The notes: generated by a model not told the origin, from the sequence alone. A DNA stretch of 64,000 nucleotides from Kitasatospora cineracea (GCF_003751605.1 NZ_RJVJ01000003.1:682001-746000), one strand, 5' to 3'. Numbered from the stretch's first letter, positions 23,873 to 32,450 are shown. Program-made: numbers and translations.

Positions 23873-24484
23873 TCAGCTGGGCGGGAGTTGCAGGACGAAC
23901 AGCGGTGCCTGCCCCGTGATCTCGTACTGAAGCTGCCCGCCCCTGGCCGGCACATCGAACACGGCCGTTCCCGTGACGTGCTGGCCGGGCTGGACGGTCG
24001 AGTCGAGGCTCTCCGTGCCGGGCGTGACGTCTGGCACCAGGACTGCGGTGTCGCGGACGGCCTGACCGTCCGGCGACACCCACACGAGGTTCGGGCTGTT
24101 GAACAGGCCGGGGGACGCACCGGTGTTGGCCACCGTCAGCGAGACGAGGGCGTACACGCCCCGGTTCGGGATCGCTGGGCTGCTGCCCGTCCTGACGATC
24201 GAGGAGCGGTACTCCACTCCGTCGAGCGTCACCTCCAGCGTGGTGCCCTCCTCCCCCGCGTACTGGCTGTGGAAGCTCGCCGTGTTGCCCACACCCACCG
24301 GAGAGGCCACGGGCGTGACGGACGGCCCCGACGCCCCGGCCGCGGAGCTCACGCCCTCCTTGCCCGCCGTGAACGCCGCCTTGCTGCCGCCCGACGACGA
24401 GCACCCCGCCGCCGCAACCACCACCAGCCCTGCCGCGACCACGATCCGCGCCACCTGGTGTCCCGTACGCCCGACTGCCCGCAT
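23873..24484 (-). CDS. Lipoprotein with DUF4352-like Ig fold
   Basis: A 203-residue lipoprotein: a basic start, hydrophobic stretch and lipobox VVAAAGC with the lipidated Cys near residue 28, then a Ser/Gly/Lys linker to about 60. The C-terminal 140 residues have the beta-sandwich pattern of DUF4352/telomeric-repeat-binding-like extracellular domains (LEVTLDGVEYRSS, VYALVSLTVANTG, then GTAVFDVPARGG). Such proteins sit on the outer face of the membrane; their function is generally unknown. ATG at 24484. It is convergent with the gene at 22621. Confidence 0.85.
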   Translation of the reverse strand: MRAVGRTGHQVARIVVAAGLVVVAAAGCSSSGGSKAAFTAGKEGVSSAAGASGPSVTPVASPVGVGNTASFHSQYAGEEGTTLEVTLDGVEYRSSIVRTGSSPAIPNRGVYALVSLTVANTGASPGLFNSPNLVWVSPDGQAVRDTAVLVPDVTPGTESLDSTVQPGQHVTGTAVFDVPARGGQLQYEITGQAPLFVLQLPPS

Positions 24485-24641
24485 GAACGCTCCTGACGAC
24501 GAGTGGGCCTGCTGGTCACAGCATCGGCAACGGCACCACTGCCCGCTCGTCCGGAACCGGCGTCCGGGCGCCGCCGCGACCAGCGCGTCCGCCTCCGGCC
24601 CCTGGCCGCCCGGGACTCCGGCAGCACGTGCACGCCCCCGG

Positions 24642-24740
24642 CACCGCGCTGACCCCCCACGCTGCGCCTACCGGGCGGCCGTTCGCTCTACGAGCCGGAC
24701 GACACCGGCCGGTGGACCTGGCGGGGTGACACCCCGTAGA
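24642..24740 (+). pseudogene. Truncated copy of the 57-residue gene
   Basis: The last 80 bases match the 3' half of the gene at 17847-18020 almost base for base, including the stop, but the 5' half is gone and one C is missing at about 24668, so there is no start. As at the first locus, a minus-strand paralog follows 35 bp later, which shows that the pair was duplicated together. Confidence 0.75.
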
Positions 24741-24775
24741 CCGCCGCCCCCGCGCAGGGCGCCGCTGCCCGGGCG

Positions 24776-25039
24776 TCAGGGCCGCCCTGCGGCGTCCTCG
24801 GTGTTGAGGTCGGCGCCGACCTCGCCCAGGAGATGGAGCAGCGCGGGCACGCTGATGTGCCTGGCGGCCCCGGTGACGGCGGCGGCCCGGGCGGAGGCGT
24901 GGAGCGCCCTGCCGGCGGCGGGGGTGTCCAGGCCCTGGCCGGCCAGGACGGTGTGGACCGCGGTGGTGATCTCCTCCCGCAGCATGGGCGGGATCAGCGC
25001 GGCGGAGGCAGGGCCGAGCTCGGAAGCGGAGTGCCTCAT
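24776..25039 (-). CDS. Small conserved hypothetical protein, paralog 2
   Basis: An 87-residue homolog of the product at 18051-18323. Shared blocks are PASAALIPPMLREEITT, GLDTPAAG, and ISVPALLHLLGEVGADL. Divergence is mostly in the middle and the tail. The ATG at 25039 aligns with the chosen start of paralog 1. Function unknown; retained open frame in both copies argues that the gene is real. Confidence 0.65.
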   Translation of the reverse strand: MRHSASELGPASAALIPPMLREEITTAVHTVLAGQGLDTPAAGRALHASARAAAVTGAARHISVPALLHLLGEVGADLNTEDAAGRP

Positions 25040-25646
25040 GCCGTCAACCCTGGCACGGCACCCGCTGGTTCGGCGTCGGCCGGGGTGTACAACCCGGACG
25101 TCACCCGGTCGACCGTCCAGCCCACGAGTCGGCGGCCCGGTGCGGCGGGGGGCCCGGCCTCAGGGGGAGTCGGCCGGGCCCTCGTCCGCCGCACCCAGCG
25201 CCTGCCCCGGGAGAGCGCCTTCATGCTCCTTGCTGGACGCCGGGCGCGACAGGGCTCCGACGGACGCCGGCTACCAGTGGCGCCGAACCCCTGCGCGTAG
25301 AGCGTCGGCAGTGCCACGTCGAGGGGACGGAAGAGAGCAGCGAGCAGTTGCTCGCGCGCCGGGTCCACGGTGCCGACCTCGGCGAGGGCCCCGGCCCGTG
25401 GCCGGGCTGTTGCGCCGTCGCCACTTCGTCCACGCCGCCCGCCTGCTGCGGGCGCTCGCCGAGTCCGTCGCCCTGGTCGAGCCGGATGCGGAGCCTGGCA
25501 TCTGGCCTTGACCCGGCGTCAGGGGAGTGGCGGCGGCAGGTGTGCGGCCGTCGGCGGTCAGGGGCGGGTGCCATGGTGGTTTTCGACGGCAGGCGTTTCC
25601 CGGAGGGGGTTGCATCTCCCCCGGGGGGAGGCGCGAGGGTGGGGCC
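25040..25646. other. 607-bp gap upstream of the MerR gene
   Basis: Mostly without coding character. A minus-strand frame starting with GTG at 25368 opens with a protein-like segment (REQLLAALFRPLDVALPTLY) and then degenerates. A plus-strand stretch ending at 25511 (LLRALAESVALVEPDAEPG) is similar in quality. Both look like gene fragments. The last 40 bases are the MerR promoter. Confidence 0.4.
25610..25640 (+). promoter_or_regulatory. MerR-type promoter with 19-bp spacer and central palindrome
   Basis: A -35-like TTGCAT (25610-25615) and a -10-like GAGGGT (25635-25640) are separated by exactly 19 bp that contain the palindrome ctcccccggggggag (25616-25630). The overlong spacer with a dyad between the boxes is the hallmark of promoters twisted open by MerR/TipA regulators. 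It ends 6 nt before the ATG, so the transcript would be leaderless or nearly so. Confidence 0.7.
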
Positions 25647-26582
25647 ATGGAAGGCGACACGCTCTACTCGATCGGTGAACTGGCCCAGCGGACCGGCCTG
25701 ACGGTCAAGACCATCCGGTTCTACTCCGATCGCGGGATCGTGGCGCCGACGCAACGGAGCCCGGCGGGCCACCGCCGCTACGACACTGCTGCCGCCGCGC
25801 GCCTGGAGCTCGTGCGGACCCTGCGGGAACTGGGCCTGGACCTGCCCACGATCCGCAAGGTCGCCGAGCTTGACCTTCCGCTGCCCGAGGTGGCCGCGGC
25901 CCACGCCGAGGCGCTGGCGGTGCAGATCCGCGTCCTGCGCCTGCGGCACGCCGTGCTCACGGTGGTGGCCGAGCGCGGGCTGACCCCCGAGGAGGCCGAT
26001 GTCATGCACCAGCTCGCCCGACTGACCGAGGAGGAACGCCGCGGCCTCGTCGAGGACTTCCTCCACGCCGTCTTCGACGGCCTCGACGGGAACCGCGCAT
26101 TCGCGGGGGTGAGGCGCTCGATGACCCCCGAACCGCCCGCCGACCCCGCAGCGGAACAGGCCCGGGCCTGGGTGGAGTGGGCCGAACTGGCCCTGGACCC
26201 CGACTTCCGGGCCGGCATGCGACGCACGGCACAGGACCTGGCGGCCGACATGGCGCAGGACGGCGCCACCGGCCCGCGCCGCGACTTCACCGCCACCGTC
26301 CGCGACCTGGCCGCCCCGGCCGTGGCAGCGTGGATCGACCCGGCCTCACCCGAAGCCGACCCCGTCGTCGCAGCAATCGCCGCCCACTACGCACACCTGC
26401 GCACCCACCATGCCGACGCCGCGCTGCGCCACCGGCTGCTGCGGCGGCTGGAGAGGGCGCACGACCCGCGCCGGGACCGGCACGCCCGACTGCTCGCGGT
26501 GATCAACGGCTGGCCCGCTCCGCAGCCCCTGTCGCCCGTGCTCGGCTGGTCCCTCGCCGCCGTGCGCGCGCGGCTTCGCTGA
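25647..26582 (+). CDS. MerR family transcriptional regulator
   Basis: A 311-residue activator. The winged helix-turn-helix spans residues 5-72 (YSIGELAQRTGLTVKTIRFY, then SDRGIVAPTQRSPAGHRRYD), followed by a dimerisation coiled coil (to about 125) and a long C-terminal domain of about 185 residues with TipAS/TetR-like helical character but no Cys set, so it is not a metal sensor. The long tail suggests a small-molecule or peptide ligand. The ATG at 25647 follows a MerR-type promoter that it probably controls itself. The nearest downstream gene, a secreted lipase-like hydrolase 157 bp away, is a candidate target, but no second operator is visible there. Confidence 0.88.
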   Translation: MEGDTLYSIGELAQRTGLTVKTIRFYSDRGIVAPTQRSPAGHRRYDTAAAARLELVRTLRELGLDLPTIRKVAELDLPLPEVAAAHAEALAVQIRVLRLRHAVLTVVAERGLTPEEADVMHQLARLTEEERRGLVEDFLHAVFDGLDGNRAFAGVRRSMTPEPPADPAAEQARAWVEWAELALDPDFRAGMRRTAQDLAADMAQDGATGPRRDFTATVRDLAAPAVAAWIDPASPEADPVVAAIAAHYAHLRTHHADAALRHRLLRRLERAHDPRRDRHARLLAVINGWPAPQPLSPVLGWSLAAVRARLR

Positions 26583-26739
26583 CGGCCTGCCGACGGCAGG
26601 CCCCTGCCCCGGCTGCGTCCGCGCTTCTCTGCGGGTTCCCCGTAGGGGCTGCGTGCCGGCGACCGGTCCGCCCTCCGGTCCACCCCCTACACCGCTGAGC
26701 CGACGTCAGCTCCCCTGGAAGGAACGTACGGTCACGCCC

Positions 26740-27912
26740 ATGACCAGAATCCGCCCCGCCGCTGCGGCGGCCGCCCTGCTGCTCGCCCTGCCGCCGGTCG
26801 CCGCCGCCGCCTCACCCGCGGGGGCCGCCCCGGCCGTCGCCGCCTCCACCGCCGCCCCGGCCGCGGTCCGGGCCGAACTGCCGCACCCCACCGGCCCGTA
26901 CGCGGTCGGGCAGGACGTCCTGGAGCTCGTCGACCGGGACCGGCCCGACCCGTGGGTGCCCTCGGCGGGCCCGCGCCGGCTGATGGTGTCGGTGTACTAC
27001 CCGGCCAAGGCGGGCACCGGCAACCCGGCCCCCTACATGACCCCCGGCGCGGCCCGGATGCTGCTGGACGCCAAGCTGCCGGGCAACACCATCCCCACCG
27101 ACGCGCTCACCGCCACCCGGACCTGGGCCGAGACCGGGGCCCGCCCCGCGCCCGGCCGCTACCCGCTGGTGCTCCTCTCACCCGGTTTCACCATGCCCCG
27201 CACCTCGCTGACCGGCCTCGCCGAGGACCTGACCAGCCACGGCTACGTCGTCGCGCTGATCGACCACACCTACGAGAACACCGGGACCACCTTCCCCGAC
27301 GGGAGCACGCTCCCGTGCGTCGAGTGCGGGCAGCTCAGGAGCCCGGAGGACTGGGCGGGCCTGGACCGCAGCCGAGCCCGCGACGTCTCCTTCGTCATCG
27401 ACCGGCTGACCGCCCACCCCCACCCCGCCTGGCGCTACACCCGCATGATCGACCCGGACCGGATCGGCACGGCCGGCCACTCCGCGGGCGGTGCGGCCGC
27501 CGTCCCCGCCCTCCTCGCCGACGACCGGATCCGGGCCGGCGCGGACCTGGACGGCACCATGGACGTCCCGGTGCCCGCCACCGGCCTCGGCGGAAAGCCG
27601 TTCCTGATGATCGGACACCCCCTGCCGGACGGCGCCGAGGACACCAGCTGGACCGAGAGCTGGCCCCGCCTCGACGGCTGGAAACGCTGGCTGACCGTCA
27701 CCGGCACCAACCACGCCTCGTTCACCGACTTCCCCGTCCTCCTCGACGCCCTCGGCCTCCCCGACGCCGACCGCACCCTCCCCGCCGCGCGCGCCCTCCA
27801 GCTCACCCGCACCTACGCCACGGCCTTCTTCGACCTGCACCTCAAGGGCCTCGCCCAGCCGCTCCTCGACGGGCCGACCCCGCAGAACCCGGAGGTCTCC
27901 TTCCACCCGTAG
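26740..27912 (+). CDS. Secreted alpha/beta hydrolase, PAF-acetylhydrolase/lipase-like
   Basis: A 390-residue exported enzyme. A signal peptide of about 28 residues is followed by an Ala-rich stretch. The catalytic domain resembles the plasma platelet-activating-factor acetylhydrolase and Streptomyces lipase families: VSVYYPAKAG, then PLVLLSPGFTMPRTSLTGLA with the oxyanion-hole region, nucleophile elbow GTAGHSAGGAA (Ser near residue 249), and a late His in TGTNHASFTD. A disulphide pair is possible in LPCVECGQL. ATG at 26740 has a ggaagga site. It lies after the MerR gene on the same strand. Likely hydrolyses short-chain or phospholipid esters outside the cell. Confidence 0.87.
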   Translation: MTRIRPAAAAAALLLALPPVAAAASPAGAAPAVAASTAAPAAVRAELPHPTGPYAVGQDVLELVDRDRPDPWVPSAGPRRLMVSVYYPAKAGTGNPAPYMTPGAARMLLDAKLPGNTIPTDALTATRTWAETGARPAPGRYPLVLLSPGFTMPRTSLTGLAEDLTSHGYVVALIDHTYENTGTTFPDGSTLPCVECGQLRSPEDWAGLDRSRARDVSFVIDRLTAHPHPAWRYTRMIDPDRIGTAGHSAGGAAAVPALLADDRIRAGADLDGTMDVPVPATGLGGKPFLMIGHPLPDGAEDTSWTESWPRLDGWKRWLTVTGTNHASFTDFPVLLDALGLPDADRTLPAARALQLTRTYATAFFDLHLKGLAQPLLDGPTPQNPEVSFHP

Positions 27913-28484
27913 ACACCCGCCCCGCCGCCCAGGCCGGACACCTCCTCCTGTTCACCGTCTCGGCCCGCCTCCACGGCGGCCTGTGACCCCGGTTCGGACC
28001 TCGGCGTCCAAGTGCTCAGGGGCGGGCCGAGCAGAGCAGCTCGGCGGCCGCGGCGGGCACCGCGGCCGCCTCGCACAGCAGCAACAGCCGGACAGTGGCC
28101 GGCCGGGAGCCGGGCCCGGTGGTGAAGGGGATCGGCGCGGTCGGCCCGGTCTTCAGGCCGGCGGCCGGACACCGGGAGCGGACGAGGTGGTCCTTGAACT
28201 CCCCGTCGGTGCAGAACAGCTGGCGGCCGCGGGGGTCGGCGGCCCGCCCGGCCACCGCCTTCCTCGCACTGCTCGGTGCTGACAGCCGGCAGCAGGTGCC
28301 CCACCGATTCGGACGCGGACGACGGGCCGGCTCCGAGCGGGTGACGGATCTCCGGGGCGGCTCGGTGCCCGCCCGGGCCGTCCGCCGAGAGGGGCGAACT
28401 CAACCGGGACCGCTCCGCGATCGCGGAGCGGTGCGTGTTCCTGGTGAGTGCCACGCGGGCGTTGATCGCCGTCGGCGACGGCTG
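27913..28484. other. 572-bp gap with no secure gene
   Basis: A minus-strand frame at 28016-28255 (FCTDGEFKDHLVRSRCPAAG) has some protein character but no ribosome binding site and no homology I recognise. Another frame covers 27983-28282 on the opposite strand. I accept neither. Both flanking genes converge here, so a bidirectional terminator would be expected, but none is clear. Confidence 0.4.
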
Positions 28485-29057
28485 CTACCGGGACGCGTCC
28501 GGCAGGAGCGGGAAGAGCCGGGTGACGGCGGCGACCGGCCGGGCGTCGGCCGGTCGGGTGGCCGGGTCGGCCTCGCGGTGCTGGAAGCCGGCGAGCAGGC
28601 GGCGCACCGAGTCGGCGACTTGGGTCAGCTCGTCGGGTGTCAGGTAGACCACCGAGCTGAAGGCCTCGTCCTGCTGCCACAGCGGCTCGGCCCGGTCGCG
28701 ATGGGCCAGCCAGCGCCGGTAGCTCTCGTCCTCCAGCCGCCGTGCCAGCCGGTCGAAGTCGTTGCCCGGCGTCGCTGCTTGCGGCTGGTCGACGCCGGCC
28801 TGCCGCAGCCGCCAGGGGCGGGCGCGGCCGCCGTTGACGGGGACCGGCTCGATCACGCCGTGGCGGGCCAACTGGCGCAGGTGGAACGAGCAGAGGCCGG
28901 AGCTGTAGCCGAGCCGCTGCGCCGCCAGCGTGGCCGTCACCGTGCCCTCGGCCTCGAACAGCCGCAGCAGCGCGGTGCGCACCTCGTGGTCGGGTAGTGC
29001 GGCAGAGGCCGCGCGGGGGGCGGGGGCTGCGAGGTCCTCGCTCACTTCTTCAGTCAC
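28485..29057 (-). CDS. ArsR/PadR-like winged-helix regulator
   Basis: A 190-residue repressor-like protein. Residues 15-85 form a winged helix (EVRTALLRLFEAEGTVTATL, then AAQRLGYSSGLCSFHLRQLA, then RHGVIEPVPVNGGRARPWRL) as in ArsR-type regulators that Streptomyces uses as MarR/ArsR hybrids. The C-terminal part is helical (EDESYRRWLAHRDRAEPLWQ), with no Cys metal site. The GTG at 29057 overlaps the first of two palindromes in the divergent promoter, so the protein probably blocks its own transcription and that of the peptide deformylase gene at 29112. The inducer is unknown. Confidence 0.82.
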   Translation of the reverse strand: MTEEVSEDLAAPAPRAASAALPDHEVRTALLRLFEAEGTVTATLAAQRLGYSSGLCSFHLRQLARHGVIEPVPVNGGRARPWRLRQAGVDQPQAATPGNDFDRLARRLEDESYRRWLAHRDRAEPLWQQDEAFSSVVYLTPDELTQVADSVRRLLAGFQHREADPATRPADARPVAAVTRLFPLLPDASR

Positions 29058-29083
29058 TTTGCAAAGCCTGCTACTTTGCAAAG
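29057..29083. promoter_or_regulatory. Twin palindromic operators between regulator and peptide deformylase
   Basis: Two identical 10-bp palindromes CTTTGCAAAG at 29057-29066 and 29074-29083, 17 bp apart. A degenerate third half (ttcgcaag) follows at 29088. They overlap the regulator's start codon and lie 29 bp from the deformylase ATG, an ideal position for control of both genes by the winged-helix protein. Confidence 0.75.
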
Positions 29084-29111
29084 TCTGTTCGCAAGCATGG
29101 AGGGGCGGCCA

Positions 29112-29804
29112 ATGGGAGATGTGCATGAGGGCTTCGACCGGCCCGGCGCCAGCGCGAGGGTGCTGGTGCAAGGACAGCCGGTGGAGGGATACCCGGCGCT
29201 GCCGCCGGAGGTCGGGCGCGGTTCGGTGCTGCGGGTCACCGAGATCGGGGAGGAGATTCTGCACCGGCCGAGCCGTCCGGCCGACGCCGAGTTCGGGACG
29301 CCGGAGCTGGCCATGCTGGTCGACGACATGTTCGCCACCATGTACATCGCCGCCGGTGCGGGCCTGGCGGCCAATCAAGTCGGTGTCGACCTGAGGCTGT
29401 TCGTCTGGGACTGCATGGACGAGGACGGGGTCCGGCACGTTGGCCACATCCTCAACCCGGTGGTCGAGGAGGACACCACGCGCGGGCGCCGGCTGATCGA
29501 GGACGTCGAGGGCTGCCTCTCCGTGCCGGGTGCCACCGTGGACGTCGCCCGGCCGGCGCGCTCCGTGGTGCACGGCTACGACAAGGACGGAAAGCCGCTC
29601 ACCATCGAGGGGTTCGGCTACTTCGCCCGCTGCCTGCAGCACGAGGCCGACCACCTGGAGGGCCGGCTGTACGTCGACCGGCTCGCCAAGCGGGACCGCA
29701 AGGACGCCTTGCGGCAGATGGCGGACCGCCGCGACGCGGTGTTCGCCGAGCGGCGGATCCTCACCGATAAACTGTTGGCCGGGCGGGCCCCGGAGGTCGG
29801 CTAG
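29112..29804 (+). CDS. def: Peptide deformylase
   Basis: A 230-residue Fe/Zn hydrolase that removes the formyl group from nascent N-terminal methionine. All three motifs are intact: GAGLAANQ (83-89), EGCLS with the metal ligand Cys135, and QHEADH with His177, Glu178 and His181. An N-terminal extension of about 38 residues precedes the usual start and resembles that of actinobacterial type 2 deformylases. ATG at 29112 was chosen for its ggaggggcgg site; an in-frame ATG lies five codons upstream. Control by a dedicated divergent repressor is unusual for a housekeeping enzyme and suggests an additional, inducible copy. Confidence 0.92.
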   Translation: MGDVHEGFDRPGASARVLVQGQPVEGYPALPPEVGRGSVLRVTEIGEEILHRPSRPADAEFGTPELAMLVDDMFATMYIAAGAGLAANQVGVDLRLFVWDCMDEDGVRHVGHILNPVVEEDTTRGRRLIEDVEGCLSVPGATVDVARPARSVVHGYDKDGKPLTIEGFGYFARCLQHEADHLEGRLYVDRLAKRDRKDALRQMADRRDAVFAERRILTDKLLAGRAPEVG

Positions 29805-29874
29805 TACTCCGGCTGTGGACCGTGATCACGTAGCGAGACTGCATCTCGGGCGGTCCGCCACGTGATCGGTCGGG

Positions 29875-30014
29875 TCAGCGGATCATGCCCGAAAGGTCCA
29901 GTTGCTCCATGCGCTCCAGGCACCGGCCGATCTCGATACCCAGGTCGTCGGCGCTCAGGGAAAGTCCTCGGGTCCCGTAGACCGCAGTTCCTCGGCGTTC
30001 CCCGTGTCATCCAT
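29875..30014 (-). pseudogene. Broken small gene of about 46 codons
   Basis: From ATG 30014 the frame reads MDDTGNAEELRSTGPEDFP and stops. One frame over it continues SADDLGIEIGRCLERMEQLD, ending LSGMIR. A single-base change near 29955 would restore one continuous small protein. I do not know the family. It could also be an assembly error. Confidence 0.4.
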
Positions 30015-30135
30015 CACGATCCGCTCCCCGCCGGCACCGTTGGCCGAGTCTTCGACAGCCCGCCTCACGCCCGCATGGTTCTACCTGGCGGACGCTTCCG
30101 GAGACGGAGACGATCACCATTGATCATCGTCAGTT

Positions 30136-30837
30136 GTGCGGACAGACGAAGACCAGCCGACGGCCGTGGGCGACAGCGTAGACCTCGCCCAGTGGCAGCA
30201 TGTTTTTGAGGGTCTGATGGGCCGGGTAGCAGGCCGGTTCTCCCGAGTGGGGCCTCGTCGCCGGGCGCGGGCATTCGTGCTGGGCCTGCTCGCGGACCTG
30301 CCGAGGAAGAACTGCTGGACGATCGCCGAGCATGCCGGTGACACGAGCCCGGCCGGTATGCAGCACCTGCTGAGCCGGGCGTCCTGGGATGCTGACCAGG
30401 TCCGCGACGACCTCCGCGACTTCGTGGTCGACAACCTCGGGGACGAGAACCCCGTCCTGGTCGTGGATGAGACAGGCGACCTGAAGAAGGGCATCGCCAC
30501 AGTGGGCGTGCAGCGCCAGTACACGGGTACCGCAGGGCGGATCGAGAATTCCCAGGTGGCCGTCTACCTCGTCTACGCCACCAGCGCCGGTCACGCCGCC
30601 ATCGACCCGGAAGGGTTCCCGCGCACGCCCGCCCCCGTCCCCGAGGCCCTGCGCCGCCTCATGCGGCTCGTCACCGCCCAGCAGGGCGACCGCCTGCGGG
30701 ACGACGCCACCGCGCTGCTCACCGCCCGGCACCCCGCCGACCTGGTCGGCTGGCGGCCCCACCGGGGCGGACGGGGGATTGCGGACGCGCTCCCGGGGAA
30801 ACCGCGCGGCACGACGGAACGCACGGCACCTCCGTAG
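30136..30837 (+). pseudogene. IS701-family transposase 5' fragment fused to a SpoIIE/PP2C phosphatase tail
   Basis: Residues 1-157 match the N-terminal part of IS701/ISXo8 transposases (QWQHVFEGLMGRVAGRFSRV, GMQHLLSRASWDADQVRDDL, and VLVVDETGDLKKG with the first catalytic Asp). After YATSAGHAAID the similarity ends, and the remaining 76 residues contain GDRLRDDATALLTARHP, the closing strand of SpoIIE-type PP2C phosphatases, where the DDAT pair binds metal. The junction at about 30606 is in frame. The transposase lacks its other two catalytic residues and the phosphatase lacks most of its domain, so neither is active. Confidence 0.75.
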
Positions 30838-30891
30838 AGGATCAGGACCGGGCGCGGCCGCGCCCCGACGACGCGAGAGACGGACACGCCC

Positions 30892-31392
30892 ATGACCGCA
30901 CCGCCCACCAGCCACCGCCTGCTCGCCATCTACCTGAACGACCACCTGGCCGGTGCCGAAGCGGCCGCCCGGCGGACCCGCCGGACCGCCGACGCCCACC
31001 CAGACCCGGACGAAGGGCGCGTGCTCCGGCAGCTGGCCGCGGACATCGCCTGCGACACGGCGTCCCTGCGCCGGGTGATGCGGGAGCTCGGCGTCCCCGA
31101 ACGGCGCTTCCACGCCTGGCTGGGACGGTTCGGCGAACTCGCGGGCCTGCTCAAACCGAACGGCACCCTGCTGCGCCGCTCCCCGCTGACCGATCTGGTC
31201 GAGCTTGAGGCCCTGCGGCTCGGCGTCGTCGGCAAGCGCCAGCTCTGGAGCGCCCTGGCCGAACTCTTCGGCGACGATCCCCGCGTCGACCGGACCCGGC
31301 TCGACGAACTCGCCGACCGGGCCGACCAGCAGGCCCGGTTGCTGGAGGAGCTCCGCCTGCGGGCCGCCGGGGTGCTGACCGGCCGCCCGTGA
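30892..31392 (+). CDS. Ferritin-like helical hypothetical protein
   Basis: A 166-residue, nearly all-helical protein (HRLLAIYLNDHLAGAEAAAR at the start, later QLAADIACDTASLRRVMREL) in the style of four-helix-bundle ferritin-like or DUF892-like stress proteins, though the metal-ligand Glu/His pattern is not convincingly there. The second half is Leu/Arg/Asp-rich. ATG at 30892 follows gagacggac. It precedes a small disordered protein and a flavodoxin-like reductase, a typical Streptomyces stress-gene grouping. Role unknown. Confidence 0.7.
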   Translation: MTAPPTSHRLLAIYLNDHLAGAEAAARRTRRTADAHPDPDEGRVLRQLAADIACDTASLRRVMRELGVPERRFHAWLGRFGELAGLLKPNGTLLRRSPLTDLVELEALRLGVVGKRQLWSALAELFGDDPRVDRTRLDELADRADQQARLLEELRLRAAGVLTGRP

Positions 31393-31485
31393 CCGCGGCG
31401 GGCGACCGCGGGCGTTTCGGCCGCGACGGCACGGGCAGCCGCCGCACGGGGAGGGCGTGCACCGATCGATCCTGCGGAGGAACCC

Positions 31486-31779
31486 GTGAACACCCAGGAC
31501 ACCCCGGCCGAGCGGGGGCCGGAAGAGACCGCCTCGACGCCCCGCCTGCACGACAACCCGCCCGTCCACGGACAGGACGCCCAGGCGCCGGAAGAGGGCG
31601 ACGGCCGGCACGGATGGCACGACGCGGACGGCACGCCCTACCCGGGCGACCGCGAGCCGGCCGGAGCCGCGCCGCCCCGCACGGACGGGGAAACCGCCCG
31701 GGAGGCCGCTCCCGACGGGGCCGGAACCGACGAGCACGACCCCACCGGACACGGCCGTCCGGGAGCCGGAGCGCCCTGA
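31486..31779 (+). CDS. Small acidic, disordered protein
   Basis: A 97-residue protein almost wholly of Pro, Gly, Glu, Asp, Ala and His (GRHGWHDADGTPYPGDREPA), with no predicted secondary structure. The GTG at 31486 has a good cggaggaa site and codon bias is normal, so it is probably translated. Similar hydrophilic proteins in Streptomyces belong to osmotic or general stress regulons, which is an inference from the neighbours. Confidence 0.55.
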   Translation: MNTQDTPAERGPEETASTPRLHDNPPVHGQDAQAPEEGDGRHGWHDADGTPYPGDREPAGAAPPRTDGETAREAAPDGAGTDEHDPTGHGRPGAGAP

Positions 31780-31814
31780 CGCCGCCCGGGTGAACCCAGC
31801 CTCCCCGCGGCCTC

Positions 31815-32450
31815 GTGCTCCGGCGTGCGGGGTACGCGCCGACCAAGCGCGCACTCATCGTCAACTGCACCCTCAAGCCCTCACCCGCTCCGTCGAACAC
31901 CGAGGCGCTGGCCGCCGTGGTGGTCGCCGAACTCGCCTCCCTCGGCGTGGAGGCGGACACCGTCCGCGCCGTCGACCTCGACCTCAGGCCCGGGGTGAAG
32001 ACCGACATGGGCGACGGCGACCAGTGGCCCGGCGTCCACGACAAGCTGCTGGCCGCCGACATCCTGGTCGTCGCCTCGCCCACCTGGGTCGGCCGCCCCT
32101 CCTCGATCGCCCAGCGAGTGCTGGAGCGCATGGACGCGATGGTCTCCGAGACCGACGAGGACGGCCGGCCCGCCGCCGCCGGAAAGGTCGCGGGGGTCGT
32201 CGTCACCGGCAACGAGGACGGCGCCCACCACGTCATCAGCGAGATCTGCGGCGCCCTGGTGGACATCGGCTACACGATCCCCGCCCAGGCCTGGACGTAC
32301 TGGCACCTGGGACCCGGACCCGGCCCCGACTACCTCGACGACGACAAGGGCCACGAGTGGGCCCACACCACCGGCCGCACCATGGCCCGCAACCTCCACC
32401 ACGTCGCCACCGCCCTCACCACCCGCCCCTGGCCCGCCCCCGCACAGTGA
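31815..32450 (+). CDS. Flavodoxin-like NAD(P)H-dependent FMN reductase family protein
   Basis: A 211-residue flavoprotein of the NADPH-dependent FMN reductase/WrbA-like group. The first strand and phosphate loop read ALIVNCTLKPSPAPSNTEAL (FMN phosphate), followed by VVASPTWVGRPSSIAQRVLE (isoalloxazine contacts) and VVVTGNEDGAHHVISEICGA, the third flavin loop. The start is a GTG at 31815; no better ATG exists and the preceding ribosome binding site is weak. It likely transfers electrons to quinones or flavins in stress defence. A lone gene in a run of plus-strand stress-type genes. Confidence 0.82.
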   Translation: MLRRAGYAPTKRALIVNCTLKPSPAPSNTEALAAVVVAELASLGVEADTVRAVDLDLRPGVKTDMGDGDQWPGVHDKLLAADILVVASPTWVGRPSSIAQRVLERMDAMVSETDEDGRPAAAGKVAGVVVTGNEDGAHHVISEICGALVDIGYTIPAQAWTYWHLGPGPGPDYLDDDKGHEWAHTTGRTMARNLHHVATALTTRPWPAPAQ

